Source: Chionoecetes opilio | Lineage: Eukaryota; Arthropoda; Malacostraca; Decapoda; Majidae | NCBI GenBank assembly: GCA_016584305.1 | Contig: JACEEZ010006448.1 | Location: 15,001-79,000, forward strand | DNA: 64,000 bases | Direction of reading: 5' to 3' | Part shown: positions 35,775 to 48,200 of the stretch, piece by piece | Layout of the letters: every line of letters starts with the position of its first letter | How positions within the stretch are numbered: the stretch's first letter is position 1 | Translations under genes and position numbers: made by a program | Notes under the pieces: model-generated | Seen by the model: the letters and a program-made list of their open reading frames with translations, nothing else | What the model was told of the DNA's origin: nothing | Databases searched by the model: none

Positions 35775-35924
35775 TATATAGGTGAGGAAATGTAAAGCTG
35801 TATCTAAGGATTTTATACATTTTTATCAGCATTTTTTCCTGAAGATTGATTATATTGATGTGTATCATGTGCTACTTTTTCTAAAGCTGTCAGGAGTCAC
35901 TTTTTTTTTACATTGAAGCCTATA

Positions 35925-36050
35925 GCGCCAGTAGGCTATTTTATCATATGGAGGGACGTGATGGTTGGCCCTCCGCCCGTTGGTTGGCGCAAACTGGATT
36001 TTTATATGACACCTGTGATGTTATAGCTGAGGGTCCGTTTTCTATGATGG
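35925..36050 (-). mobile_element. SINE tail/body fragment (reverse)
   Basis: CCTATAGCGCCAGTAGGC and GTGATGGTTGGCCCTC ... GACACCTGTGATG match the body of the reverse SINE at 50947. The tRNA-like head is absent. Confidence 0.55.
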
Positions 36051-36096
36051 TCTACCCTCAGTACAATGGTTATGAACTGTAATGTGTGTGTTGCAG

Positions 36097-36289
36097 GGAC
36101 GCCCCGGAGCCCACGGGGGACGAGGGGGAGGACACAGACATGGAGATGCCCAAGGTGTACGAGCCCATCCCCTCCTTCTCGGCCTTGGAGGACCGCCTGC
36201 AGATGTTCCTGTCACAGTACAATGAGATGGTGCGAGGGGCCGGCATGGACCTGGTCTTCTTCCAGGATGCCATGATCCACCTCACAAGG
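36097..36289 (+). CDS. DNAH5/8: dynein exon A: entry to AAA4
   Basis: The acceptor TGTTGCAG and donor ACAAGG|GTGAGT bound 193 nt. One base completes a codon split with an unseen upstream exon (expected Arg), then 64 codons run from [19 protein letters not shown] to [11 protein letters not shown]. This is the segment just before the AAA4 P-loop and is diagnostic of DNAH5/DNAH8. Intact. Confidence 0.93.
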
Positions 36290-39200
36290 GTGAGTCTGGC
36301 AGGCCTCACAATTTTTTTTTATTATATGCACTTTTTTTTTCTACTTTTTTTTTTTTTACGAAGTAAATATTATTATTATTATTATTATTATTATTTTTTT
36401 TTTTTTACTAAGTACATGCAGTGGCCCAGAGTAAAAAAAAAATAACACTGAGACCATTTCCACTGCCTTTATGGAGCTTTGCCTTCACTGTTATTCATGT
36501 GTTATATGTATACGTACATCATCATGTGTAGACCCAAAATACACAGAGCAGTTTTCGCTGAAGTGCTTGGAATAAATCCTATAAAACCAAGAGTGTGTGC
36601 AAGACAACAGCCTGCAGCAGCCTGTCACCCTTGCCTTCACACACTGTCACCCTTGCCTTCACACAGATCTCCCGCATCATCCGCAACCCGGGAGGCAACG
36701 CGCTGCTGGTGGGGGTGGGCGGCTCAGGCAAACAGTCACTCACCAAACTGGCCTCCTTCATCGCTGGATACAAGACATTCCAGATTGCTCTCACTCGGTG
36801 GGTTCTCATTGCCACTAGATGATAACTATATCTATATGACTATAATGACTCAAGTCTATACTTTTCTGCCTGTGTATACTTGATTCTTTCAGTCCATCTG
36901 TCAAGTACCCATTATTTAAGCTTACATTGTTAACCCCTTGAGGCCCAGAACGTAATTTTCAATGTAATTTTGGCTACCATCAGACATTTTAATTAATATA
37001 AGCAATATTTTATAGATAAGACCTGTTTAGTATCCTTGTCGACTAACTAATTTGGTATATTAAGTTACCTTTCGTAATTTTATGGCTGACAACAGACGAT
37101 TTTTCACATAGCAAAGAAAAGATCTGGGTGTGAAGGGGTTAAGGTTCTTTTTGCAGTGTATGACATGTGGTTAAGCCTTTACACATGTGTCAGATTTATG
37201 TTGTCTACCACAATGCTTAGCCATCAATTTGTGGCGGGTACTTTTGGTATCTAACCTCAGCATTACATACAGTATACATTTTATACATGGTTATGGACTA
37301 TCTTTGTCATCTCCTCGTTACTGATCGTGTTAATGAACTATCTGTGTCATCTCCACGTTACTTAATTTGCTTCTGCTGGGTACCGAGTCACGTGGGTATC
37401 TTGGGCAACGAACGTGTTGATTCTTTGGCTCGCTCGGCCACTATGTCCCATTGCCCCCGTTTCTCAAACTTGCCAGCCTCCGACTACTACCCTTCCTTTA
37501 AATCTTTCCTATTCGACCGCTGGCAATCCTCCTGGACCACTTTCTCTGCCAATAAACTTTGCCTGATCAAACCCTCTATATCTCCATGGTCAAATCCTTA
37601 CCACTCTAATAGACGTTGGGAGACTGCTCTCGCACGCTTACGCATAGGCCATACCAACCTCACACACTCCTATCTCATATCACGCTCCTCCCCAACCCTC
37701 TGCACACCCTGTCAAGTTCCTCTCACTGTCCAATATGTCCTAATATCCTGCCCCCATCTTACTCCTGCCCGTTCCAGTTCCTGCCCTCACTTGTCCTCCA
37801 TTTTCCGACCTCCCTGTCTTGCGGACATTCTCCCGGAATCCCCCTCCTTCTCCCTGGAAAATTAAACCTCCTACCTCCAACAAATCCACATCCTACATCT
37901 GATCTAACCATCCTGCTGTAACATTCCGTTCTTTCCCCTTCCCTCATCGTTTCACTATTATTCTTTAACCCCTTCCCTTTATATGCTTTGCCATAGTGCC
38001 ATATGACCTCTGATGTCTGGCACATTCCCCTTTTTAGGCATTAAATCAATTAATCAATCGTTACTTATCGTGTTAATAGACTATCTTTGTCATCTCCTCG
38101 TTATTTATCCTATTAGATCCTACAACACGACCAACCTTCTGGAGGACTTGAAGGTGCTGTACCGGACGTGTGGGATTCAGGGCAAGGGCACCACCTTCAT
38201 CTTTACGGACCAGGATGTGAAGGAGGAGGCCTTTCTGGAGTACCTCAACAACGTGCTCTCCTCAGGTACGAGAGGGAGAGAGGGAGAGAAGGAGAGGGAA
38301 GGAATTAGAGGGAGGGAAGGAGAGAAGGAGAGGGAGGGAATGAAGAAGAGGGAGGGAATGAGAGAAGGAGAGGGAGGGAATAAAGAAGAGAGAGAAAGGG
38401 AGAGAAGAAGAGGAAGGGAATAAAGAAGAAGGAGAGAAGGAGAGGGAGGGAATGAAGAAGAGGGAGAGAGGGAGGTAAAAGGGTGCAAACGGTTCAAATT
38501 AGTTCCTATTATTCAATGATTGTTATGGTTTTACCTGTCCAGATCTATTAATTATTTTCCTCAACGTGCTGCCCTACACCATGGCTTCTGCTGTGTTTGT
38601 ATGTACTGTAGATCTAAGAGAAGGGTAAGAGAAAGACAAAGAATTGATAGATAGTGTGAAGGGCTTGTTACTGATTTAACCCCTTGAGACCCAGAACGTA
38701 ATTTCCATTGTAATTTGGCTACCAAAAGGCGATTTTTAGTGACTATAAGCAATATTTTATAGATATGACCTGTTTAGTATCCTTGTCAACTAACTAATTT
38801 AGTATATTCAGTTACTTTTCGTAATATTATGGCTCGAAAACACACAATTTTTTATAGCAAAGGAAAGATCTGGGCGTGAACGGGTTAAATGTAGAATGTT
38901 AGAATCAGTGAAGATTTAGATAATTTGAATCGGTAATGAAAACATCTTGACTTAAAACCTTTTGACTGCTCTCTCTTTAGGGATGATCAGCAACCTCTTT
39001 AACCGAGACGAGCAGAGTGAGATAGTGAGCGAGCTGATTCCTGTCATGAAGAGGGAATACCCGCGCCGCCCACCCACCCCGGAGAACGTGATGGACTTCT
39101 TCCTCACGCGCACCCGCCAGAACCTGCACGTGGTCCTCTGCTTCTCCCCCGTCAGTATGGAGGCTTGGGAGACACATGGCAACCTTTGAGATACAAGGCT

Positions 39201-42200
39201 TGGGAGACACATGGCAACCTTTGAGATACAAGGCTTGGGAGACACATGGCAACCTTTGAGATACAAGGCTTGGGAGACACATGGCACTTGAGATCAAAGC
39301 GGGAGAACATGGCAACCTTTGAGATACAAGGCTTGGGAGACACATGGCAACCTTTGAGATACAAGGCTTGGGAGACACATGGCAACCTTTGAGACACAAG
39401 GCTTGGGAGACACATGGCAGCCTTTGAGATACATTGAAAGTCAAACAAGAGCTCACTGCAATATCATTATGTTTAGTGTCTAGCCCTTGGTATAATAGGA
39501 TGGTTATAGTGACACTAGAGGAGACTGTCTGCCTTGCCACAGGTCGGGGAGAAGTTCCGTACGCGTGCCATGAAGTTCCCGGGCTTGATCAGCGGCTGCA
39601 CCATAGACTGGTTCCAGCCGTGGCCCAAGGAGGCGCTGGTGGCCGTGGCTGAACACTTCCTGGAGGACTATGAGATGATCAGCACGGTGGAGGTGAAGGC
39701 AAGCTGGAGAAAGGCATGGGCAGCATTCATGACCACGTGCACAGCTTTGCAATGACTACTTCCAAAGGTATGCTTCATGTATGTCGGCTATCAATGGAGT
39801 AGTCAAATTTACCTCTAATATGTTATCTGTGATTTGATAAAGACACAAAATAGAAGATATACAAGTGTTGTATATCTCTATTTTGAAGATATACAACATA
39901 CAACGTTTTGCATACAATAAACACGTGTCCTTCACCACTCAGGTACCGCCGGGCAGCCCACGTCACCCCCAAGTCCTTCCTCTCCTTCATTAACATCTAT
40001 AAGAAAATCTACAATGAAAAGCGTGACGAAATAGGTGAATCAGCCACCCGGATGACCTCCGGCCTGGACAAGCTGCAAGAGGCCTCCGTGGCCGTGGAGC
40101 GCATGAGGGAGGAACTGTCCGTCATGGAGGCAGAGCTGGCCATAGCCTCGGAGAAGGCACAGAAGGTGGGTGGCAAAGGACTGTCCTAGGGTATGGCACA
40201 AAGGGGGCCAGAACCAGTACTCTGATGCTGCTGCTGCATGTTTGAAGGATGTCACTGAAGTGTATGGATGTATTAAGACAGATCTTGAGGGCTGTAAGAT
40301 TTGTGTGCTCATTAATCAACAAGTGAGAGGAGAACTAGAACTTGAAAATAGGAAAAGAAAGATCCGTATGTGCTTTCTAGATCCTGGAAGAGGTGACGCG
40401 GCGAGCTAAGGAAGCGGAGACCATCAAGGAAGAGGTAAAGAAGGTGCGAGACAAGGCTCAGGTGCTCGTCAATGACATCGCCAAGGACAAGTTATTGGCT
40501 GAAGAAAAACTAGAAGCTGCTCGGCCCGCCCTGGAGGAGGCTGAGAATGCTCTGAACACCATCAAGCCAGCCCACATAGGTGATTGTTCTGGTGTTTGTA
40601 TCTGCATCAAGATGGTTTGCATGCAGGTGGTGAGTCATCCTATAATCAGTCATACACCATCACATAATCTGCATCAGAGAGCCCTCTTCGTTACCCCATG
40701 ACACTAGTTACAGTAGTTCCTTATAAGACGTGGTTAATGTACCAGGTCTATGTACCACGTTGCTGAAAATCCCGTCTCTTGCACCATTGATAGCCGTTGA
40801 TTGATGTCGTTGGGTCTTAAAATGTGTTTTTTTCTTCCTGTATGCCTTCGGGTGAAAATAAAATTCATATTAGTAGTAGTAGTAGTAGTAGAGTCATAGT
40901 ANAATATTTTATAGATATGACCTTTTCGTATCCTTGTCACTAACTAATTTGGTATATTCAGTTACTTTTCGTATATTATGGCTCAAAACACAATTTTTTA
41001 TAGCAAGAGACTGGGCGTGAAGGTAAATGTGAATGTAGAATAGTGAAGATTTGATACTTTGAATCGTAATGAAACATATGGCTTAAAACCTTTGACTGCT
41101 CTCCTTAGGGATGATCACAACCCTTTACCCGGACGAGGACGTGAGATAGTGAGCGAGCTGATTCCCGTCATGAGAGGAATTACCCGCCCGCCCCACCTCC
41201 GAAACGTATGGCTTTCCTCACGCGCACCCAGACCTCACGTGGTCTCTGCTTCTCCCCGTCATATGGAGGCTTGAGACACATGCAACTTGGATACAAGCTT
41301 GGGAACACATGGCACTTTTGAGTTACAATCTTGGGATACACATGCAACCTTTGAGATACAAGGGCTGGAGACACATGGCCCATTTGAGATACCAGGCTTG
41401 GGGACACATGGCCCTTTGAGATAAATGCTTGGGGCACAGGCAACCTTTGAGATACAGCTTGGGAACACATGGTCACCTTTGAGATTCAAGGCTTGGGAGA
41501 CACATGGCAACCTTTGAGATACAAGGCTTGGGAGACACATGGCAACCTTTGAGATACAAGGCTTGGGAGACACATGGCAACCTTTGAGATACAAGGCTTG
41601 GGAGACACATGGCAACCTTTGAGATACAAGGCTTGGGAGACACATGGCAACCTTTGAGATACAAGGTTTGGGAGACACATGGCAACCTTTGAGATACAAG
41701 GCTTGGGAGACACATGGCAACCTTTGAGATACAAGGCTTGGGAGATACATGGCAACTTTTGAGATACATTGAAAGTCAAACACGAGCTCACTGCAATATC
41801 ATTATGTTTAGTGTCTAGCCCTTGGTATAATAGGATGGTTATAGTGACACTAGAGGAGACTGTCTGCCTTGCCACAGGTCGGGGAGAAGTTCCGTACGCG
41901 TGCCATGAAGTTCCCGGGCCTGATCAGCGGCTGCACCATAGACTGGTTCCAGCCGTGGCCCAAGGAGGCGCTGGTGGCCGTGGCTGAACACTTCCTGGAG
42001 GACTATGAGATGATCAGCACGGTGGAGGTGAAGACAAGCTTGGAGAAAGGCATGGGCAGCATTCATGACCACGTGGCACAGCTTTGCAATGACTACTTCC
42101 AAAGGTAGGCTTCATGTATGTCGTCTATCAATGGAGTAGTCTAATTTACCTCTAATATGTTATCTGTGATTTGATAAAGACACAAAATAGAAGATATACA

Positions 42201-45200
42201 AGTGTTGTATATCTTCTATTTTGAAGATATATAACATACAACGTTTTGCATGCAATACACACGTGTCCTTCACCACTCAGGTACCGCCGGGCAGCCCACG
42301 TCACCCCCAAGTCCTTCCTCTCCTTCATTAACATCTATAAGAAAATCTACAATGAAAAGCGTGACGAAATAGGTGAATCAGCCCCCGATGACCTCCGGCC
42401 TGGACAAGCTGCAAGAGGCCTCCGTGGCCGTGGAGCGCATGAGGGAGGAACTGTCCGTCATGGAGGCAGAGCTGGCCGTAGCCTCGGAGAAGGCACATAA
42501 GGTGGGTGGCAAAGGACTGTCCTAGGGTATGGCACAAAGAGGGCCAGAACCAGTACTCTGATGCTGCTGCTGCATGTTTGAAGGATGTCACTGAAGTGTA
42601 TGGATGTGTTGAGACAGATCTTGAGTGCTGTAAGATTTGTGTGCTCATTAATCAACAAATGAGAGGAGAACTAGAACTTGAAAATAGGAAAAGAAAGATC
42701 CGTATGTGCTTTCTAGATCCTGGAAGAGGTGACGCTGCGAGCCGAGGAAGCGGAGACCATCAAGGAAGAGGTGGAGAAGGTGCGAGACAAGGCTCAGGTG
42801 CTCGTTAATGACATCGCCAAGGACAAGTTATTGGCTGAAGAAAAACTAGAAGCTGCTCGGCCCGCCCTGGAGGAGGCTGAGAATGCTCTGAACACCATCA
42901 AGCCAGCCCACATAGGTGATTGTTCTGGTGTTTGTATCTGCATCAAGATGGTTTGCATGCAGGTGGTGAGCCATCCAATAATCAGTCATACACCATCACA
43001 TAATCTGCATCAGAGAGCCCCTCTTCGTTACCCCATGACACTAGTTACAGTAGTCTATAATAATATAAGCAAAAGTGTGTCTGTGTGTGTGTATATCCGC
43101 TATAGGTTCCGCCCCCAGTGGCGCAATCCCATCATATGGCACAGTTTTGGAACCAGGTTGACCAGGGGAAGGTTTTAAGGCCACTTTGGGGATAATCCGA
43201 TTATTTTTATTTTTATTTTATTTTGAGTAGCCTATTAGCGAGAATTGTGAAGAAAAAAAAGTGGGTTGCGAGAATTGAGGAAACCTTGATGTAGGGTGAT
43301 GGGTAAAGCTCCGTCCACACTAACGGGCAATGCCCGCGGGCACAAGCGAGCAATTTGCCTGTTGACGGGCTCACCGCTTGTGCCCGCGGGCAAATGAGTA
43401 AAATGCCCGTGATGGTAGGTGAGCGATTTCACCAGGCACTGCCCGGCAGTGCGTCGCTGCCAGACATACGAGGTTACATGTGGATATTTGGAGCCATGAT
43501 TGTCAGTTTGTCAGGAATTTACACTACGCCTACATCAGAACATCATGGCTACCCCTCCGCCCAGTAAGAATCAGTGGTCAAGATATGCGATCCTTCACCT
43601 AATTTAATTTTATCGGCAACACCCGTGCCTATGGAAAGTGAAAATGGACATATACAGAGACAGAGACAAAAAAGCTGCTGCTTTCCAGAGTATCGCAAAG
43701 GAAATGCAAGATGTAGGTAGATGTGTCCGTGACAGTGGATGAGATTAGAAAGAAAATAGACACACTCCGCAACCAACACAGACGGGAACTGAGAAAAAAA
43801 GAGAAGTCAGAAAGTCCCTGCTGTCCCTCATTCTGGTATCCTGCTTTTCTATATATGGTGTTACTTTCGCAAGGAGTTTATAGAATGTACTTGGGTCCAT
43901 TCTCACATAGTTTATGAAGTCACGCATATTTCCATCTTACAATTCTCGAAAAATCGTAACATGACTTCCCAACTGTTTTCTTTTACTCAGCCAGTCTTTG
44001 CACCACTTCTTTTTCTCCACTTTGTCCTTTTTTCTTTTTCAGGCACATAGCAATGATTATGGTACAGTTTTAGCTTCTTACGGTCCTTCTTGCTTCGCAT
44101 TGTTGTCGTACACTGCCTGGCTGCCCAGCTGCTCGCCTCTGACTGGGCCAGGCAGGCTCTGCTGTGTGGACAACAGTTTCGGTGTGCCCGCGGGCTTTTG
44201 CCGGTGACGGGCACTGCCTGACGGGCTTTGCCCCCTAGTGTGGACGAAGCTGAATGGGTGAGTGAATGGGTGGGGTGATGGGTAATGGGTGTGGGGTGAT
44301 GGGTGAGTGAATGGGTGGGGGGTGATGGGTGAGGGAATAGGTGGGGGGTGATGGGTAATGGGTGAGTGAATGGGTGTGTGGTGATGGGTAATGGGTGAGT
44401 GAATGGGTGGGGGGTGATGGGTAATGGGTGAGTGAATGGGTGGGGGTGATGGGTAATGGGTGAGTGGATGGTTTGGGGGTGATGTGAATGAGTTGGCGTT
44501 AATACATACATTTCTACATCCATGATTTCAGGAAAGTTAGAAGGGGCTATCTGGAGAGTCTGTGTTTGGTGTGCCGAAGGCCCACCAATAGCCCTTCGCA
44601 GGAGCTAGCCAAAAAGTCCGCCCGGAGGGCGGCTTTTCGGCTAGTCCCTTATACGTAAGACGTGGTTAATGTACCAGGTCTATGTACCACGTTGCTGAAA
44701 ATCCCGTCTCTTGCACCATTGATAGCCGTTGATTGATGTCGTTGGGTCTTAAAATGTGTTTTTTTCTTCCTGTATGCCTCCGGGTGAAAATAAAATTCAT
44801 AGTAGTAGTAGTAGTAGTAGTAGAAGTAGTAGTAGTGGTAAAATGTAAACATATAGCTATATCAAGACATGAAGGTCAACTTGGAGACCCTTTCAGCCAC
44901 CATCCGCAAGCTAGGCCGGCCGCCGCACCTCATCATGCGCATCATGGACTGTGTGCTGCTGCTCTTCCAACGACGCCTGCAGCCCGTCAGGCCGGACCCC
45001 CTCGTGGCCTCCCCCAAACCCTCCTGGTCCGACAGCCTCAAGGTACAACTCACCACTTACTGAACACACGAAAAGGAACATATTTAAACAGGGGAATGTT
45101 AGTATTGAATTACAGGTACATTATAATCAGCCTCAAGGTACGACTCAGCATTTAATGAGCACACGAAAAGGGATATATTTAACCCCTTGAGACCCAGAAC

Positions 45201-48200
45201 GTAATTTTCATTGTAATTTTGCCACCTTTAGACGATTTTTAGGGAATATAAGCAATATTTTATAGATATAACCTGTTTAGTATCCATGTCGACTAACTAA
45301 TTTGGTATTTTCAGTTACTTTTCGGAATTTTATGGCTCGAGAACATACAATTTTTTATAGCAAAGGAAAGATTTGGGCGTGAAGGGGTTAAACAGGGGAA
45401 TGTTAGTGCTGAATTACAGGTACATCGTAATAAACATATGGAATGATCATCGTTTTGTTTCCCTCAGATGATGGCCAGCACAACGTTCCTGCTGTCGCTG
45501 CAAAACTTCCCCAAGGACACCATCAACGACGAGATGGTGGAGCTGCTGGAGCCGTACTTTGACATGGAGGACTATGACCTGGACACTGCCAAGCGTGTGT
45601 GTGGGGACGTGGCCGGCCTCCTCTCCTGGACACGGGCCATGGCGGTCTTCTTCGGCATCAACAAGGAGGTCCTGCCACTCAAGGTATGTATTGGTAGCCG
45701 AGGAAATACATCAAGTTTTGTACACATAAGAATTTTCTTCACATTTTTATCAGTCATGTATCAGATTTGTTGTTTGTTGCATGGTAAGAACAAGTATCAC
45801 TATGTGGATAAATATGCCACATCACCTGTGTGGGAGACAGTCAGCTGTATGAGGAAATCTAAGAAACATTGAAGCAGCTGTGTAAGGGATAACGAGCGCA
45901 AAGATACCATCACTCGTTACCTCCGGATCCCAGGATACGATGAAGTTGGGTAGGGTGAGGGCCGTAAGGGTGATGAGAAACACAGACAAAAATGGGAGAT
46001 TTTACTGATCTCGCTCACGCTTGAATGAACAAACAAAACAGAAAAATAACAGACTCACGCCCCTGCTATCGGGTTAGCAACCGCCTTCCTTCAACCATAG
46101 GTCGCTGAGTACGGAACTCAGAGACGACGGCAGACAGGAAGGGTAGGTGACCTGGGCAACAGGGAACGAAGAGGTCTAAACACACAGACGTGGAGAGAGG
46201 GAGAGGAACTATCCTTGTTCCGTCGGGGTCTCCTCTCCCGGGACAGCCGGAGCCAGGCATCAAAAAGTGTTAAGTGTCTCGTAACCTCTGCTCCAAACCC
46301 AGAGGGTGTCGAGGCTTCAAGAAGCACCGGTCAGGATGTAGTGAAGACTGTTATCGAGGCCACGAACAGGTAAACAGGGGTGGAAGGAGAGGAAGTGTCG
46401 TTTGAACGCCTGTAAGTGGTGGTTCGCCCTAACAAGCTGGGATGTACAGGAAGTTACAGAAAACAGCAGTACCATTGTAACCCTACAATGCTTCTACTTG
46501 ATCTTTTGTTCCCCAGGCCAGCCTAGCATTGTTTTATACTTGATCTTTTGTTCCCCAGGCCAACCTAGCACTGCCTTCTACTTGATCTTTTGTTCCCCAG
46601 GCCAACCTAGCACTGCCTTCTACTTGATCTTTTGTTCCCCAGGCCAACCTAGCAATGCCTTCTACTTGATCTTTTGTTCCCCAGGCCAACCTAGCACTGC
46701 CTTCTACTTGATCTTTTGTTCCCCAGGCCAACCTAGCACTGCCTTCTACTTGATCTTTTGTTCCCCAGGCCAACCTAGCACTGCCTTCTACTTGATCTTT
46801 TGTTCCCCAGGCCAACCTAGCAATGCAGGAAGGGCGGCTGCGGCTCGCCATGGGGGACTTGGAGCGAGCACAGGCGGTGTTGGACGACAAGCAGAGAGAG
46901 CTGGACGTGGTGCGAGGGCAGTACCAAGCAGCACTGGCCGAGAAGCAGAAGCTCATTGACGCTGCAAATGTGTGCCGCAGGAAGATGCAGGCAGCAGCCA
47001 CCCTTATCAATGGACTGGCGGGGGAAAAGGTTCGCTGGACCAAGCAGAGCAAGTCCTTGAGGCAACAGCTTGGCAAGTGAGTCATGCAAAGTGTCTTGCA
47101 TAACACCTGAATTCTTTTTCTTTTTTTTCTTTTTTTTCCACATACTAAGAGATAATGAAGGATAACATAGCAACCCAATGTTTTAGTGATCACTGCTTAC
47201 AGGTTGGTGGGAGATGTTCTGCTCACCACGGCCTTCCTGTCCTACGCCGGTCCCTTCAACCAGGAGTACCGCATCAAGATGATCAAGATGTGGCGCTCCC
47301 TCTTCCACGCGCGCAGCATTCCCTACACCACGGAGCTGGACATCACCTCATGGCTCATCGACAACGCCACGGTACCCACCACCCGTCACAACTCTCATGA
47401 CAGGCTTGGTCATCAGGACACTGGTTACTTTTCATTTGGTGTCTGCCAGGGCCACAGTCTGAGTGCTTGCATGACATTTTTTATAGTCATTACTGTTTGA
47501 TTATGAAAATAAGATGGATGTATATTTGTGTCTAATGTTTGATTGTGCCGCAGTTTGTTACAACGACCACTTGATTCATGTCTGCCTTTGCTAATGCCAG
47601 GTGTCAGAGTGGAACCTTCAGGGGCTTCCCAATGATGAACTCAGTATTCAGAATGGTCTCATTGTGAGCAAGGCATCGTGCTACCCTCTCCTCATCGACC
47701 CTCAAGGCCAAGGCAAGATATGGATCAAGAACAGGGAAGCCATGAATGAGCTACAGGTAAACGTTTTGAAACTTAAAGCTTTTTGTATGCTTTGAAAACA
47801 TCTTTACTTAAACCTTTTGACTGCTCTCTTTTTAGGGATGATCAGCAACCTCTTTAACCGAGACGAGCAGAGTGAGATAATGAGCGAGCTGATTCCCGTC
47901 ATGAAGAGGGAATACCCGCGCCGCCCACCCACCAGATCACATTCCACACATTCATTCATTCCAGATCACATCCCTGAACCACAAGTACTTCCGGACCCAC
48001 CTGGAGGACTCTCTCTCGCTGGGTCGCCCGCTGCTCATTGAGGACGTGGAGGAAGAGTTGGATCCAGTCCTCGATAACCTACTGGACAGGAATTTCATCA
48101 AGTCTGGCTCCATCTTAAAGGTACGTCAACACCTGAGAATGGAAACAGGTGCCCAATGCGGAATGTAATTGAAGTAAGCATGGAAGGTGCGATCCTCAAC

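Larger units (their letters stand above)
38752..40900. repeat. dynein exon D-G block, copy 1
   Basis: From within the 205-bp MITE through exons D, E, F, G and a 190-bp dispersed repeat ending in (TAG)n. It is repeated at 40903-44832, separated only by CATAGTA and N at 40902. Apart from the insertion at 43054-44644 and indels, the two copies match through introns and exons. Confidence 0.9.
43307..44251. mobile_element. PIF/Harbinger deletion derivative, 945 bp
   Basis: Inverted ends AGCTCCGTCCACACTA and inverse AGCTTCGTCCACACTA, followed by CCCGCGGGCA-type subterminal repeats. It sits in the GGTGATGGGTAATGGG minisatellite; the flanks TAA and GAA fit a 3-bp target duplication with one change. 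It retains part of both Harbinger genes: a MADF/Myb-like protein on plus and a transposase N terminus on minus, abutting near 43815. Confidence 0.82.
43054..44644. mobile_element. Helitron-like insertion, 1591 bp, absent from copy 1
   Basis: It starts TCTATAATAATATAAGC and ends CTAG, with a hairpin just inside the 3' end (CCGCCC-GGA-GGGCGG at 44618-44632, 8 nt before CTAG). Copy 1 (ACAGTAG|TTCCTTATA near 40706) is the exact empty site with no target duplication; the filled junctions are ACAGTAG|TC and CTAG|TCCCTTATA. A 5' TC, 3' hairpin plus CTRR and absence of TSD are the Helitron criteria. The insertion site is G|T rather than the usual A|T. No Rep/helicase; it carries a nested Harbinger piece and a minisatellite. 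Confidence 0.72.
40903..44832. repeat. dynein exon D-G block, copy 2 (with insertion)
   Basis: It starts mid-MITE directly after N (AATATTTTATAGATATGACC) and runs through exons D'-G' and the (TAG)n repeat, then into exon H. The first ~570 nt (40903-41470) carry very frequent single-base deletions; the rest is nearly identical to copy 1. A 1591-bp insertion at 43054-44644 is absent from copy 1. Confidence 0.88.

Noticed and set aside
38977..41875. Minus-strand frames of repeated [24 protein letters not shown] sequence
   Set aside because: Shadow of the 35-bp intronic minisatellite.
46402..47193. 185- and 219-codon frames across the 42-bp array
   Set aside because: The repeat length is divisible by three, so any frame lacking a stop stays open; the real coding sequence is exon J in another frame.
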